Origin: Dryas octopetala
Taxonomy: Eukaryota; Streptophyta; Magnoliopsida; Rosales; Rosaceae
Direction: 5' to 3'
Assembly: GCA_963921425.1 (NCBI GenBank)
Contig: OY992837.1
Coordinates: 1,337,896 to 1,401,895 of the forward strand
Length of the DNA stretch: 64,000 nucleotides
Both the position numbers and the translations under genes were made by a program. The notes beneath the pieces were generated by a model. The model was not told where the DNA came from, searched no databases, and saw only the letters and a list, made by a program, of their open reading frames with translations. This document shows, piece after piece, positions 10,645 to 23,451 of this stretch; the stretch's first letter is position 1; each line of letters opens with the position of its first letter.

Positions 10645-13600
10645 TCAAGGATTCAAGTAAGATTCCCAACCATCTTTCTGTAGCTTCTCTGCTTTTGTCA
10701 AGACTTCATTTCTTGTGTCTTCTTGATATTGGCTCATTCTGCACTCAATTTAATGCCACATCAACAAAATGCAGGCAAACGACTATAGAAATTTTAATTT
10801 CATATTTAAATGCAAACTTTGCAACATGCATGGATAAAGTGCACGGACCAACCTTGCTAGTAGATCAGCATCACAAACAGCCAATATCCTTACTGCCAGC
10901 AAACCAGCGTTAGTGGCATTGTTTACAGCAACTGTTGCAACCGGGACACCTCTTGGCATCTGCATAACCAAAATAAAAACTAAATAAATTTTCTGATAAG
11001 TCGCAAAAAACAAATAACAGTCTTAAGTATGTCAAACACAGTAAGGAAAATGGTCAATCAAAGAAAAAAAATAAAATAAGCATGATCTTGTAGGGAAAAA
11101 TAAGGATTTCACTCGTCATAATGTAGGCACCAAACACTACTTGAAAAGCATTCACAAAATTCTTTTGAAAAGAATGTCATTTCAACAACAGAGTGTCTTG
11201 TGTCCAATAAAACGTGGTGTATAAATCTGCCTTCATCCAGTTGCCTTAATTTTATATTACCTGTGCCAAGGACTTTTACATGAAGTGGTTGCTCTCAAGC
11301 ACCCTAGCACTTGACAACCCATAATCATTACCATTGCACCAGAAAAGGAAATAAACTATTAGATCCCAGGCATTGGTGGTGTCTCACAATTCAAATTTCT
11401 AGGGCATTAAGAAAGTAGAATACTACATTTTCTCCATAATTGTAATTTTAAAAAAGAACAAAAGAAAAAGTTTGAAACAATATACCTGCACAATTGATAA
11501 AAGCGAATCAATTCCATCCAATGTAGAAGCACGCACAGGGACACCAATCACGGGCAAAGGAGTGAGTGCAGCTACCATGCCTGGAAAAACAAGACAGATT
11601 TTAATTACTCCAAGAAAATGGATACTGCATTGAAGCACTTTGGTTGGGACATGGTTTATATAACTAGCCTGGCAAGTGGGCTGCACCACCAGCACCAGCA
11701 ATGATGACTTGAATGCCTCTCTCCCGAGCAGACAAGGCATAAGAATACATCAATTCAGGAGTTCGATGTGCTGAAACTATTCTCACCTGGAAATTGTAGT
11801 TCATTACATCATATAGTACAAAAGCATATAAAACACATCTAACAGGTATTCATTTGACAAAAACCACAACATATGAGAAGCAAACCTCATTAGGAACTCC
11901 AAACATATTCAAAACCTTTGCGGCATCCTTCATAACAGGAAGATCTGAATCAGAGCCCATTACGATCCCAACGCATGGTGTGACTTCATTCAGTAAAAGA
12001 AACCAACATGAATGCAATTTGAACATAACAAAGTTCAAAACAGTTAAAACTTGTTATTTTGTTAAGACTATTAAATTACAATGAAATGAAATGGCATCAT
12101 AATTTGGTTTCAGAAGGGGTGCAGCTATACAAGGCACAGGGGAGGGAGGGCTTTGCCCCAAAATAGATTTTTGAATATGTAATTCACCTATGTATACAAG
12201 TATCATTACACAATAATCATCGATCATGCTATGAAATTTACTCGTACACATAATAGGGCATGAGCCCTGCAAACTTTGGACTGAATCTCTCAAAAGATGT
12301 GCACCAATTTTTTCCATAGTAAAATGCATAATTACAAAATCACCCTATTACAATTACCTGCAGACTGACTATCAGAGCTTTCTTCATTTAGCATTGCATC
12401 CAGACGTTTTTCCACATTGCCCATGGAGGATCCAACAATGGTGATATGACCCATCTTCCGTTGCTTCCGCATTTCTGCCACAACATCAAAAAAATATGCA
12501 GGTAATTCTAGAGTATGAATCAGAAAGAGTTGAGACATTAAAGAACATAAGCGGAACCTAACCTTGCTTATCATACCAATGAATGGTTGCCCCTGGAATA
12601 TGCAATGCTCTTCCAATCAGTTGATGAGCTAGATGAAAACCAGGTTCCCCCTGAAAGGTCAACATTTGATTAATTGATCCATCTTCTACAAACATAGTGA
12701 TAACTGTACATTTCTCGCTATATATTCATCTAATTTTGGAACTAAAAATAAGAAATAAAGTGCAGACAGGTGGCAAACTTCACATAATTGAATAGAAGCT
12801 CACCTCATCTTCACCAAGTAAATTGTACATAATTGCAGCAGGAGTTTTCATTGATGGATCACCAAGTGGAAGACCAACAACAGCCCGCAAAAGCTGTTCA
12901 TACTGTGAGGTGTAGCAAGACTCTATTGTGTGATGACCACTATTGTGAGGTCTAGGAGCTACTTCATTTAGCAAAATCTGACAAGAAGTGAATAAATGCA
13001 TAACTTAGATGAATGCAGCAGATTTCTGAAAGTAAAGATGAAAAGCAATACAGTAACCAGTAGCTAATGTATAGCCATAATGCAGAGTTGTTAACAGAGG
13101 TAGAATTACTACCTGATCATCCTCTGTCAAGAACAATTCAACTGCAAACACACCAGCACCTTCTAATGAACCAACAGCTCTGGATGCAGTATCAGTGGCC
13201 AGATTTCTGATCTTCCATGAGATGTTAGCAGGTGCCTTGACAATGTGACATATGTTTCCCCTGCAAGACAAGATCCTCAAACATGAATGAAATCCATCTT
13301 TAAGTATATATTAGTATCATCTGATTAAATGCATCTCATACAGTTCTTAAAATTTAAGATGGCAGAAAGAATGATTGGCTTCTGACAGACAATTCAAAAC
13401 TTAATCTGCAGCTTACTTGTGTATGGTTTCAACAACAGGATAGCACAGGATAGAATTGTCTCTTCCCCTAGCAACAATGACAGAAAGCTCCTGCAGTTAG
13501 GTTTCCAAACATGTAGGAAATTTTATCAGTGATATTAAAAAATCTTAAACTTAGAAGACATTCCATGTCACATCGTTAGCAATAAAGCATAACTCAAATA

Positions 13601-16600
13601 CGGTCTAAAATTTGGAGTTACAAATAGGCCCATGACAAAAAAATGGCAAAATAGCAATATGATGTAACTGACCACGGAGTATGATGATGAGATTGATTTT
13701 GTTATTAGTTTACAAACTGAAGAATTAGACAGTTTTTATGCATTTTAGGCAAAACCCACTGCTGTACTTGTTCAGCAACTATTTATTTAGATGCAAATAA
13801 ATATTTGGTATGTAAATCATCACACATTCTGTGTTACACTTGCATTGCCAATAAGTGAAGAAACAAAATGGTTGAAAATAAAACATAGAAGGTAAATCCA
13901 CAAATTAAATTATGACTAAATCCAATGGTAAATGCTAGACACCAACCTTCACAAAAGGGGCCCATTTCTCAACATATAAACTACGATCAAACCCTCCGAG
14001 AGCTGCAACAAACTTAAAAAATTAGTAAATGCATAGCCTCCACTAGTTTAATTCAATATGAAAACAACCACACGCAAAGAGGTATAATTTGAAAGAGAAT
14101 AAAACCATGTAAATCATATGAGAAAAAGAAGTTGTGCCAGGTGTGACTTTAACGCAACATGCAAATCAAACTAAGGAGGGTGTACTCAATCAAAACTTTT
14201 AAAGACTTTTGTTAAATTAAAAAGTCGAGAGGTACTCAATTAAGACTTTTATATACTTTTAAAAAGTCTATAAAAGTCAGGGGTACTCAATCAATACTTT
14301 TTAAAAGTCTATGAAAGTCATACGGTACTCAAAATGTCAATGACTTTCACAGATTTCTCAAATCCATAGACTTTGAAAGACTTTTGGCATTAAAGTATAT
14401 ATACCAAATCTTTTTATTTCTCTTCCATTCTCCCCCAAGACTTTGAAAGACTTTTGAGAAAAGGCTTCCCCTTCTCTCTCTCCGCCTCCTCCAGCATTGC
14501 ATGCGCGAGTGTATGTCCCTTCCAACATTGATACACATATTCCTTATATTGTCACATCACTATACCATTACATATAAATAGACCTGTCATATACGGTTCT
14601 AACTCCAGACTTCAGTGCTCCAGAAGTTAGTTTTCTGGGTTTACAACATGTCAATTATAATATATTGTTCCACCCTTTTATTTTTTGTATGTTTACGTTG
14701 AGAGTTTCAAGGATGACTTGAGTTAGATTTATCTGTTAGATATAATAATAAAGAGATTCGTTCAACATTATTTAAACAGTAATGCTACACTTACCACATT
14801 TTTATACTATAATTTCATACCATCTTACATGACATTCATACATTGGACACTAAAAATTAAAAAATAAAACCTAAAAAAAAAAAAAGGAAATACCGTTCCA
14901 GTAAAGTAATGACACATCAGGTGAGATATAAATGTGAAAAAAAAAATGTGGGACAATTAGCATTATTGTTATTTAAATTTTTGGCTTATATGTTAAGTAG
15001 TAATACAATATTATTTCTTTCAAATTTTAAAACTTATATGCATTTCTCATTATGTATTATTTTATTTTTTAATTTAATTGTCTTCACACTTGGAAGCTTG
15101 TTTTCACGTTACCTGGATTTAACATTATCCATGTAACATTAAATAGTAAGTTTCAACAAATATTGAAGACCAGTTTTAGATCATTCAATATATTAGTAGG
15201 TTTTTTAACAATCTTGATTTCTTGAAGGTTATTCTTTCATCAGCTTGTCATTTTTTGTTTGATTTCACTGCTTTTTCATTGCCTTTCTGTTTGATTTCAT
15301 TGCGTTTTCATTGCCCTTTGTGATATACGAATGCTATTATCTTACAATATTTCACAATGATATTTGTATCAAGAAGTCATTGAAAGTCTATCAATGTCTA
15401 TGAAAGTTTTTTAATAAAACTCCATGAAAGTCTATAAAAGTCTATAAAACTCTTTGAAAGTCCATCATAATTATGAAAATCTATGAAAGTCTGTCACTTA
15501 AAAAAAGTCTTTAAAAATCGGGATTGAGTACACCCCCCTAAAGATATCTTCTATAGATAAGCAATAAGGCCAGCAGTACTTAACAAAACAGAAAAATGGT
15601 TGAAAGCTTAAATAAATAATTTGACAGACACAAAATGAGAATTGAAATTGAAAAGCCTTGCAGCAACCAAGACTCAGTGATTTTATATTTTAATGAAATT
15701 GAAAACCACTGTTACAATGATTTGGAGATATTCAGAGACTGCTATAACATTAAAGATTGGAATAAATATGCAAGCCCAAGAAAAGGATGAGTGAACACAC
15801 AAGCAAGCAGAAGGAATAAGATTCAACAATTTTCTCTGTAAATTGGACCAAAGAACAATGACTTCAAAACTGCAAACAAAGTCGAATTCTACAAATCAAT
15901 CACAATCCAGTTAAAATTTTGATGGACATATTTACCAGTTACAGCAGAAGAAAGCTCATCCTGACTCTTAGCAACAGCATTTCCACGTCCATCATAAGCT
16001 AACCTTTTACTTTTTATCATAAGAGGATAGCCAAAGAGATCCCCTGCTCTCTTGGCACCTTCAAGATCATCTATCTGCCTTTGCCATATTAAGAATTATA
16101 TAATCTTGCACAGTTATAGAAAGAAAAATTGAAAATTTTATTTACTTTAATCTTTCAATCAAATACATGAAGAGTAACCGACCTGCATAAATTCAGGAAG
16201 TGGAATATCATGCTGCGAAAAATGAACCTTTTGGAGATATTTATCCTGTTACATGTTAAATGCAAGAGACATGTTAAACTTTAGCAAAATGCTTATCAAT
16301 ATTCTAATGGAATAATGCAGTGAATACTGGAATTACAAATCGATATAAAAATGAAGACAAAAACCTGAATTATTCTGATTGTAGAGGCTTTGGGTTGGCA
16401 ATCTACTCCTTGTTGTTCAAGCTTCTCTAGCGTCTCCACATCCACATGTTCAATTTCCACAGTCAGCACTCCACATCTAACTACCAAGAACAACATTAGG
16501 ATACGAACATATTATTTTTCAATTTCGGAAACAAAGGGATGCTTAATTGGCATGACAAGAAAAACAATACAACATAAACAGCATGAATGCGATCAAGTTC

Positions 16601-17297
16601 ATGAAATTCGAACCTCTTTGCGAACTCTTGGACTGTAGCACTATCATCAAAGCTTCCAAGCATATGATGATAGGCAAGTGCACTGGCCGGGCAATTCTCT
16701 TGAGGATCCAATACCATGACTTTAATGGCCATTTGTGAAGCTGCTTGGCATAGCATACGACCCAGTTGACCTCCTCCAAGAACACCAACAATCATTTCCG
16801 ACAGTCCATGAACAGGTAAATCATCTTTCCTGCATACACAGTATTCATATACTATAATAGCCGAACGTCACACACACAGTATAGCAAAACTTATTTAAAA
16901 TAATTAAATACAAATTTCAGCCAACTAGAAAATAATATCTATATATATGTATACACACACATGTGTCAAGCTCAAGCTGTCCAAAATTTATAAATAAAAA
17001 AAAACACTGAAAGAGATTGCTGAAAATACATGCTCATATATTTTGAAATGAAGTTTGGAAAGAAATATACCTGGAAGAGTCACGTGATGCTCGGCAAGCC
17101 AAGACTGGATTGCGATTCTGGTGAGGCTGCTGCTTTAGTGAGCGAGAAGAAGCAGAAGCAGGAGTTAAAAGCTTGTCCTTCTCTTTGAGGTCCATGTAGA
17201 GAGCGAATGCGTTTTTTGTTTTTGGCACAACCAAACACGGCCTCAACCCAAAGTCCGAAGCGAAGAGAGAGTCACAGCAAGACCTGTGCTGAAGCAT
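10645..17297 (-). CDS. PUR6: Phosphoribosylaminoimidazole carboxylase (PurK-PurE fusion), plastid-targeted, 16 exons
   Basis: Converts aminoimidazole ribonucleotide to its carboxylate in de novo purine synthesis. CDS exons, 5' to 3': 17297-17071, 16829-16614, 16476-16365, 16245-16183, 16074-15936, 14002-13947, 13490-13417, 13260-13113, 12977-12804, 12650-12563, 12474-12358, 11983-11886, 11786-11669, 11580-11486, 10959-10853, 10738-10645. They total 1926 nt, 641 aa, with frame kept at every join. Residues 1-75 look like a plastid transit peptide (Ser/Arg-rich, few acidic residues). The PurK ATP-grasp part starts near residue 89 with [11 protein letters not shown]; PurE begins near 472 with [13 protein letters not shown], then SAHRTPELM and [11 protein letters not shown]. 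The gene looks intact. One intron uses a GC donor, and another holds a 1.36-kb transposon. Exon ends are from reading splice sites; no transcript was available. Confidence 0.93.
11581..11668 (-). other. GC-AG intron of PUR6
   Basis: The exon ends ..CTTGCCAG and the intron begins GCTAGT, while the next exon starts after CCAG. Only this junction keeps the conserved PurE segment HLPGMVAAL in frame, so a GC donor is required. Confidence 0.8.
14175..15538. mobile_element. Non-autonomous PIF/Harbinger-type element in a PUR6 intron
   Basis: Terminal inverted repeats GGAGGGTGTACTCAATC and its complement (GATTGAGTACACCCCCC) are flanked by TAA on both sides (14172-14174 and 15539-15541). A 3-bp TAA/TTA target duplication with G-rich tips fits PIF/Harbinger. 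Subterminal DNA is full of GACTTT/AAAGTC motifs at both ends, likely transposase-binding repeats. No transposase frame is present. It makes up most of the 1.93-kb intron between exons at 15936 and 14002 and contains a smaller nested MITE. Confidence 0.85.
14777..14968. mobile_element. MITE family A, copy 1 (nested)
   Basis: Ends CAGTAATGCTA and TAGCATTATTG are inverted repeats. A perfect 9-bp duplication TTATTTAAA flanks it (14768-14776 and 14969-14977). Near-identical interiors occur at 26195-26379 and 39102-39290. It lies inside the PIF/Harbinger-type element, so it inserted later. Confidence 0.85.
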
Positions 17298-18151
17298 TTT
17301 TGTCCGCGGCGGTGCGCGCTCTCACTCTCTCTCTCTCTCTCTTTCTTGCTCCCTCCGAATAAGAGATGAAACGGGACTGGAATGAACTTTACGGAATAGA
17401 TGCGGAAGAGTTTTATAATCCGTCGGATTGTGCAGAATCGCAGCTGGGTGTGAACCCTAGAGGGTTTTAATTCACTTAAATGCTCCATTTGATCTTAGCG
17501 GCACAATCAATCAATCTGACGGCTGAAGTTATATTTCCGCACCAATTCCGTAACATAACATTCCGTAACAAGAACAAGAAGCGCTCTTTTTTGTTTGATT
17601 TAATTTTACTTTTTGTTTTCTTTTATTAAATAATTTTACTTTTAAAAAATGTATTAATTTTTTTATTCACATGAGTAAAAAATTAGTCCACATGTCACAT
17701 AAACGCCACAATGAGTTCTTAATAAGGACATTTTAAATGCCAAAATGAGTTCTAGACTTCTAGTGGACATTTTCAAACCCTCTCCATTATTGTTTATAAG
17801 TAAAAGTTACTGATCTTTTAAAAATAAATCGTTTTTTATTTTCTTATAAAATTAGTTTAGCCCATAATGTCGATACATGCTTCTACTTCTATCTATGAAT
17901 ACAACACTAATATATCTTGACTTAAAAATTACAGCATTTAATATATGGATTTAATCTAAGATGAATAATTGAATACATAAATAATGTGGGGCTGTATAGA
18001 TAAAAATATCCAATGCCAATTGCATGAAACCATTACAAGTAAGGAAGCAGGTTGGATTTAAGAGAGAGAGAAGGCGTGGTGTTTGTGTGTAAAGGGTTGT
18101 TTAAGGTTGTGTTTGTTGGGTGTGTTAAGTAGAATTATTGGGTGTGAATAT
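17298..18151 (-). promoter_or_regulatory. PUR6 5' leader and upstream region
   Basis: A (CT)n-rich stretch at about 17318-17345 lies just upstream of the PUR6 start, as in many plant leaders. Further out is AT-rich DNA with a tandem TGTGTTTG/GGGTGTG-like patch (18075-18150). No other gene is seen. Confidence 0.5.
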
Positions 18152-19495
18152 TAGGGGTGTGATTTGGATTGGAAAATCCGAATCCGACCGATTCCTATCC
18201 GAAAATTTCCAATTTTATTCCGAATCTGAAAATGCCGAATCCGAAAATGCCGAAATCCGAAAATTCCGAAAAAAATTGGATTGGAATTGGAATGTTTATG
18301 TAAATTCCGATTCCGATCCAAAAAATTCCGAAATGTTCCGAAGACATTCCGATCCGATATTTCCGAAATTATGCCAATTTATTCCATATTATATATTTTA
18401 TCATTTATTTAGTATGATACATATAACATATATTTTAAAAAAGATGACTAATACTATTAATATAAACATATGTACATTATAAATATATGTATATCATAAT
18501 AACATAAATGGTAAGTTGGTAACACAAACACCCACATTTTTCCGTACATGTAATTACTTTTTTTTTTTTTTTATTAGGGAGGAGAATTGAAGATATGAGA
18601 CAATTCTACAGTTGTTCCAACTTGAATATCCCACCAATTGTAATTACTAATTACTAAATATTTAAGCTTATTATATTCAAAATTTCAAACATGATATATA
18701 TTATTTGAGTAACATGTATTTATATACACATATATATGAGTAACATGATATATATATATATGTATGTGTGTGTGAGTAACATGTATCTACTAGTGACATT
18801 TATTCTAATAATGTTGGATTAGCTTTAAAGATTAATCCCCCACCTCTAAGATATGTGCTATTAAGCCTATTATACATTCATAGTGACATTTATTTCTCTT
18901 ATATATTATGTATGTTATAATAGATAATATATACCATTAAATATACACAATATATATATCATACATAATTTATTTCTCTTATAACATACATAATCTAGCA
19001 ATGAAAACCTTGCTAGATTGCATCTTTTTTTTTTTCCCTTCTTTTCTAGATTTTTTTTTTATGGTAATGGTATGGGATAGTATGGTTCTAAATGTTATTT
19101 AAATTAATATTTTGAATTTTCTTTTTAAATTGGACATATATTTTAATTACATCTTAATATAAATATTGAAATGCATCATAATCTATTGTCTTTTAATTTT
19201 GTTTGTTTGTTAATTTCATCATTATTCTAAAAAAAAATCCGAACATGTTCTAAAAAATATTATGAAAATGTGAAAATTCCGATTTTTTATTCGAAAATTT
19301 CAAATGTTTATCCGAAAGTTCCGAAAATGTTATATTCCGAAAATTCCGAGAAATCCAAAAATTCCGAATCGGAATGAGATGTTGAAATTCCGATTTTTTG
19401 GAATGGAAATTGGAACATAAATTCCATTCCAAAATTTTTTGGATTGGAATTGGAACACGCTATTTCCGATCCGATCCGGCCGAAACACACCCCTA
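18152..19495. mobile_element. hAT-like non-autonomous element with dense TTCCGA subterminal repeats
   Basis: Ends TAGGGGTGTG and CACACCCCTA are inverted. Inside each end lie many copies of TTCCGA/TCGGAA-type motifs (about 18175-18375 and 19240-19475), the layout expected of transposase-binding subterminal repeats. Possible target duplication GGTGTGA at 18141-18147 and 19496-19502, but the left copy is separated from the tip by four bases, so this is not clean. The interior is AT-rich with no transposase. Assignment to hAT rests on the tip sequence. Confidence 0.65.
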
Positions 19496-20321
19496 GGTGT
19501 GATGTTTGATTAGTGGTTGGGTTTTAATAAGGGCAGTTTAGGAGTTTAGGAAAACATGTTGAGTATACTATTAAATTTTAATATTTTTCAAAATAAAAAT
19601 GACAGGTAAAAAATATGTTAGGACTACCAACAAAAAAATTGAATCCGAATAGCGACATGCATCATTATATTTGTATACTGTATTATGTAATCTGTAGACA
19701 GTGCGCTGACAATATCATGTTTCACAAAACAAAATGACATCAATCTTCTTATTGATCATTCGAAACAGTATACTTTACAGTTTACACACAAAAATCACCC
19801 GTTATACATCGCAATTCGCAATCACTCATCCACTCCACAAACCAAAAATGGGGAAAATAAAAAATAAAATAACTCTCACTCAAATTTAATCAGGAAAATG
19901 AGAAAAGGCTCACCAACTCTACAAGGTAGACTGGGAAATATGTCAAAGTTGTAAACGCATAACCCAAAAAAGGCGGGTAAGGAAGAAAAATGACCAACTC
20001 TGTATACATAGTAAAGGGTCAAATCCTATCATATTCTTTGTGTTGTCTGTTGAGTGTTGAGAGAGAAAACAAGCTAGTGATGCTGTACACTTGTTACACA
20101 ATCTTCCAATACATGCCTTGACTATTATATACTCCGCGTTCTGCTGCCTTGTGGAGTATAATGTCCTTTTTCACATGCCATCTGACATAGAACAATTTAC
20201 ATATCAAGGAAAGGGAAAAGCCTTCTATATATTTCTCAGCCATAAACATAAAGCTACATACTCGGCAAAGAAGGCAAAATAATCTACCTGATTCTACGAA
20301 ATCCATAATACCATATTGTTA
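19496..20321. other. Intergenic, no gene seen
   Basis: AT-rich sequence with short chance reading frames only. Confidence 0.5.
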
Positions 20322-20749
20322 GGGTTTTTTTTTCATATTTAGTACATGAACTTTGACCATTGTTTTAATGTGGTACCTAAACTTTTATTTGTCTCAATTG
20401 AGTACCTAAACTTTTATTTTGTGTCTAATAGGTACCAAAATGAATTTCTGTTAAAATTATCAACAAAAATTAGGGGCAATATAGTCACTTCAAAAAATAT
20501 ATTTTTTAATTTTAATTTTTTTTGTTTGTTGTGTGTTTTTTTTTAATAATTTTAAACATATAAAGAAAATAATTAAAATATACTTTGACTATATTGCCCC
20601 TAATTTTTATTGACAATTTTAACAAAAATTCATTTTGGTACCTATTAGACACAAAATAAAAATTTAGGTACTCAATTGGGACAAATAAAAGTTTAGGTAC
20701 CACATTAAGACAAGGGTCAAAGTTTAGGTACTAAATATGAAATAAACCC
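20322..20749. mobile_element. 428-bp MITE with near-full-length terminal inverted repeats
   Basis: The two halves are inverted copies (20322-20490 against 20580-20749; tips GGGTTT, sharing TTAGTAC and GGTACC motifs). It is flanked by ATATTGTTA (20313-20321) and ATATTATTA (20750-20758), a 9-bp target duplication with one mismatch, which points to a Mutator-type origin. It could fold into a long hairpin if transcribed. Confidence 0.85.
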
Positions 20750-20973
20750 ATATTATTAACACTCATCATTTAAAAGAATTTCATATAAATGCATTAATAT
20801 AAAGGCATGCACTCTCTAATTCTCTATCAGCAATGAGGAAAAAGAAAAGATACAAAAAGAAAAAAGAACAGGAGCCTAGAAATTATCATGGAAAGATATA
20901 TATATATATATATATATGCTGGCATGAGTAGGATGTTGATTAAAGAACTCACATTTGTGATGGTTTTACATAC

Positions 20974-23451
20974 TCAAGCTACAGTTTGATCTTTTCTTAT
21001 CCCAATCTTCCGTAATTCCCCCAGGTGTGAAGCTATCTCCCGAATGAATTGAAGTCCCTCTTCACCGTATCTAAGTGAGCTAACTGTGTGCTCAAGAAAC
21101 TCTCGGTCTGCCTCAAGTGCCTTCAACCTCTTATTTAGATCGGAAATCAGGACCCCAAGAGAAGCTAAATCAGTCTGCCCACCATAATAAATTTCACTCT
21201 GTCCCTTGCCATTTAACAGAGGGTTCTGAAGCAATGAAATATGTCCCAGTGACACAGGCACTTCATGTTGCATTGACAAATCCTTCTCTTCTGTTCCAAT
21301 GTTTTCTTGAGTACCCCTTTCACAATTATGCAGATTTGACTTGCCAACCCCATCTTCATTTTCTGAACAATCACCTTTAGACAAATACGAGTTTACCCCA
21401 TTATTAGAGAACAAAGTAAGTGTCTTCTCCAACTTCTCTAAACATTGTAAGATTTGTCTCTTCTCATCTTCAAAATCCAATAGTGAATTTTTTACATTAG
21501 ATTCTGAAAGATCCACCACAATATCCCTTGCCTGCATATCCCAAGTTGACTCAGCAAGATTCTCTAGCATTGATTCATTTGGGAACTTATTCCTATAAAA
21601 TTCCAGTTCTGCTTCTAGATCTTGTATTTCCTTCTCCTTCTCAGCAAGAAGGTCATCTGTTTTTTGCAGTGCTTCATTATCATACTCAGCTTGCTCTTCC
21701 ATCATTCTTAGGTTCTGGAGTGCTTCCATGTGGAGTGCTGCCTTCTCCTCTTGCAGTCTTGTCATCATGGCCATTGCTTGATCTGAAGCAACTGCAGAAG
21801 CATTTCTTTCTTCCTCCAACTCCTTATACAAAGCATTGATAAGTTTCTTGTCATGCTCAACCTGTCGTTTTAAACGATCAACCACACTCTCACCCTCAAT
21901 TTCACTGACAATGCTCCCATCCAGAGACAATCCAGACTCATTTCTTTCAAGTGAGATCCTCTTTTGAAGTAACTGCATCCCAATAGTGTTGGAATAATCA
22001 AAAGTCTTCAAATCAGCACCATTTACAGACAATTTCGGACTCATTACATTTGTTGATTGCTCAATCCCTCGAGTGGCAGACAATTGTGACAGCAAGAGCT
22101 TCAAATCTTCACTAACTCTTGAAGAGTCCTTCCCAATCCACTGTTCTGCAAGCACACCAGACATTTCTCTTCCTTTATTAGCAACAACAAGCTTATAAGC
22201 ATCACCAAGATCTAAAACATTGAATACTTGCTGATCAGTGTTGCTTGAAATCGGGTTTGTTTCAGCACCTGTTTCAGATGTTGCAAGTGGCCTGACTCCT
22301 CCCTTGTGAAATTCCCCAGATTCTGCCACATATGTTTGATCAATTTCACGAGTTCCTGTATCGAGGAACTCACGGCTTCCTTTTGATACTTTAACTGGGG
22401 CTTCCATTGCATTTGATGATGGAGAGGCATTGTCAAGGATAGGTTCAGTTAAAGCAGGGAAGTCAGCTTTGCTTCCAACTTGTTGCCAGTTAAGTTCCTC
22501 CAATCCATGGCCGATAGCAACATTAGATGCTGGATCTATAGCATGGGACTCCATAGCATCTATTTGTGCCTGTGATACCAAAAGTGAAGGCTTGGGATCA
22601 GGTGCTGGATCTATCACTGCGGGAGTAATATTATGATGCTCAACAGACTGAGCAGAAATATCTTCCTTGGGATCATATTTTTCATGAATCAAAGCACTTG
22701 CATCGTCATCAGAAAAATGAACTTCCGATTCTGTATCAGAAGTAACCTTGAGTTCTGTGTACCCAACATGAGATAAGGGGTGAAGTCCACTATCTCTCAG
22801 ATGCATAGCTCTAACTGACACAGATGTTTTATCTTGTCCCTTACTCGCTTCTTCCTGGTTATGTCCAATAGCACCAGATAGGGGCACATCAAGTTCAGCC
22901 TCAGATGCAAATTTTTTTGTTTGAATCAACGTTTGAGAATGCCCCCGCGAAATCCATGGCTCGTTGCAGCAAGAACAATATGTTCCACTTGAAAAGCAAA
23001 GATTATGACCCCCAAGTAATGGATCCTGCTCAAAATCAGAGGTAGGATCATCTCCCAACTTACCCACCAGTAATCTATATGTCTCAGCATTGGATCTATT
23101 AATTGTTGCAAACGAGAAGAGGCAACTTTCACACATTCCACGAACATCTACAAGCTTATTGTGAGCATGGCAAGGAACTAATGAAGAAATCTCTGACTTA
23201 TGATTTCCGCAGAACAAGTTCCAATAATAACCTAGTTTTTCCTTGCCCAAAACATGATCAAGTCTTGAGCATAGCAGGCATGGTGTTTGCAATCCACAAT
23301 AATAAGCAAACTTGGTAATTGCATATGAGAATATGGCATCGATAATCAGCATAAAGATCAGCAACCATTCAAAAATAGCTGACACCAAAGCTTTGTTCAA
23401 ACCCCGGGGAACTTTCTGTGGATTAGCAGATGAAGTCCCCGTGGCAGCCAT
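20974..23451 (-). CDS. Myosin-binding (MyoB-type) membrane protein with GTD-binding domain, 825 aa
   Basis: Plant MyoB proteins are vesicle-membrane receptors that bind the globular tail of class XI myosins and drive organelle transport and cytoplasmic streaming. Visible here: an N-terminal hydrophobic segment (about residues 22-50, FEWLLIFMLIIDAIFSYAITKF), a conserved cysteine-rich stretch (CGLQTPCLLCSRLDHVLG, then CESC and CSCC), a long low-complexity acidic middle, and the GTD-binding (DUF593/zein-binding) coiled coil at about 522-620 (VVDRLKRQVEHDKKLINALY..). The C-terminus adds another predicted coiled coil with LKALEADREFLEHTV. The start is ATG at 23451 (MAATGTSS); an in-frame TTG four codons upstream is not a plausible start. 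Single coding exon, no lesions. The exact MyoB paralogue is not assigned. Confidence 0.9.
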   Translation of the reverse strand: MAATGTSSANPQKVPRGLNKALVSAIFEWLLIFMLIIDAIFSYAITKFAYYCGLQTPCLLCSRLDHVLGKEKLGYYWNLFCGNHKSEISSLVPCHAHNKLVDVRGMCESCLFSFATINRSNAETYRLLVGKLGDDPTSDFEQDPLLGGHNLCFSSGTYCSCCNEPWISRGHSQTLIQTKKFASEAELDVPLSGAIGHNQEEASKGQDKTSVSVRAMHLRDSGLHPLSHVGYTELKVTSDTESEVHFSDDDASALIHEKYDPKEDISAQSVEHHNITPAVIDPAPDPKPSLLVSQAQIDAMESHAIDPASNVAIGHGLEELNWQQVGSKADFPALTEPILDNASPSSNAMEAPVKVSKGSREFLDTGTREIDQTYVAESGEFHKGGVRPLATSETGAETNPISSNTDQQVFNVLDLGDAYKLVVANKGREMSGVLAEQWIGKDSSRVSEDLKLLLSQLSATRGIEQSTNVMSPKLSVNGADLKTFDYSNTIGMQLLQKRISLERNESGLSLDGSIVSEIEGESVVDRLKRQVEHDKKLINALYKELEEERNASAVASDQAMAMMTRLQEEKAALHMEALQNLRMMEEQAEYDNEALQKTDDLLAEKEKEIQDLEAELEFYRNKFPNESMLENLAESTWDMQARDIVVDLSESNVKNSLLDFEDEKRQILQCLEKLEKTLTLFSNNGVNSYLSKGDCSENEDGVGKSNLHNCERGTQENIGTEEKDLSMQHEVPVSLGHISLLQNPLLNGKGQSEIYYGGQTDLASLGVLISDLNKRLKALEADREFLEHTVSSLRYGEEGLQFIREIASHLGELRKIGIRKDQTVA

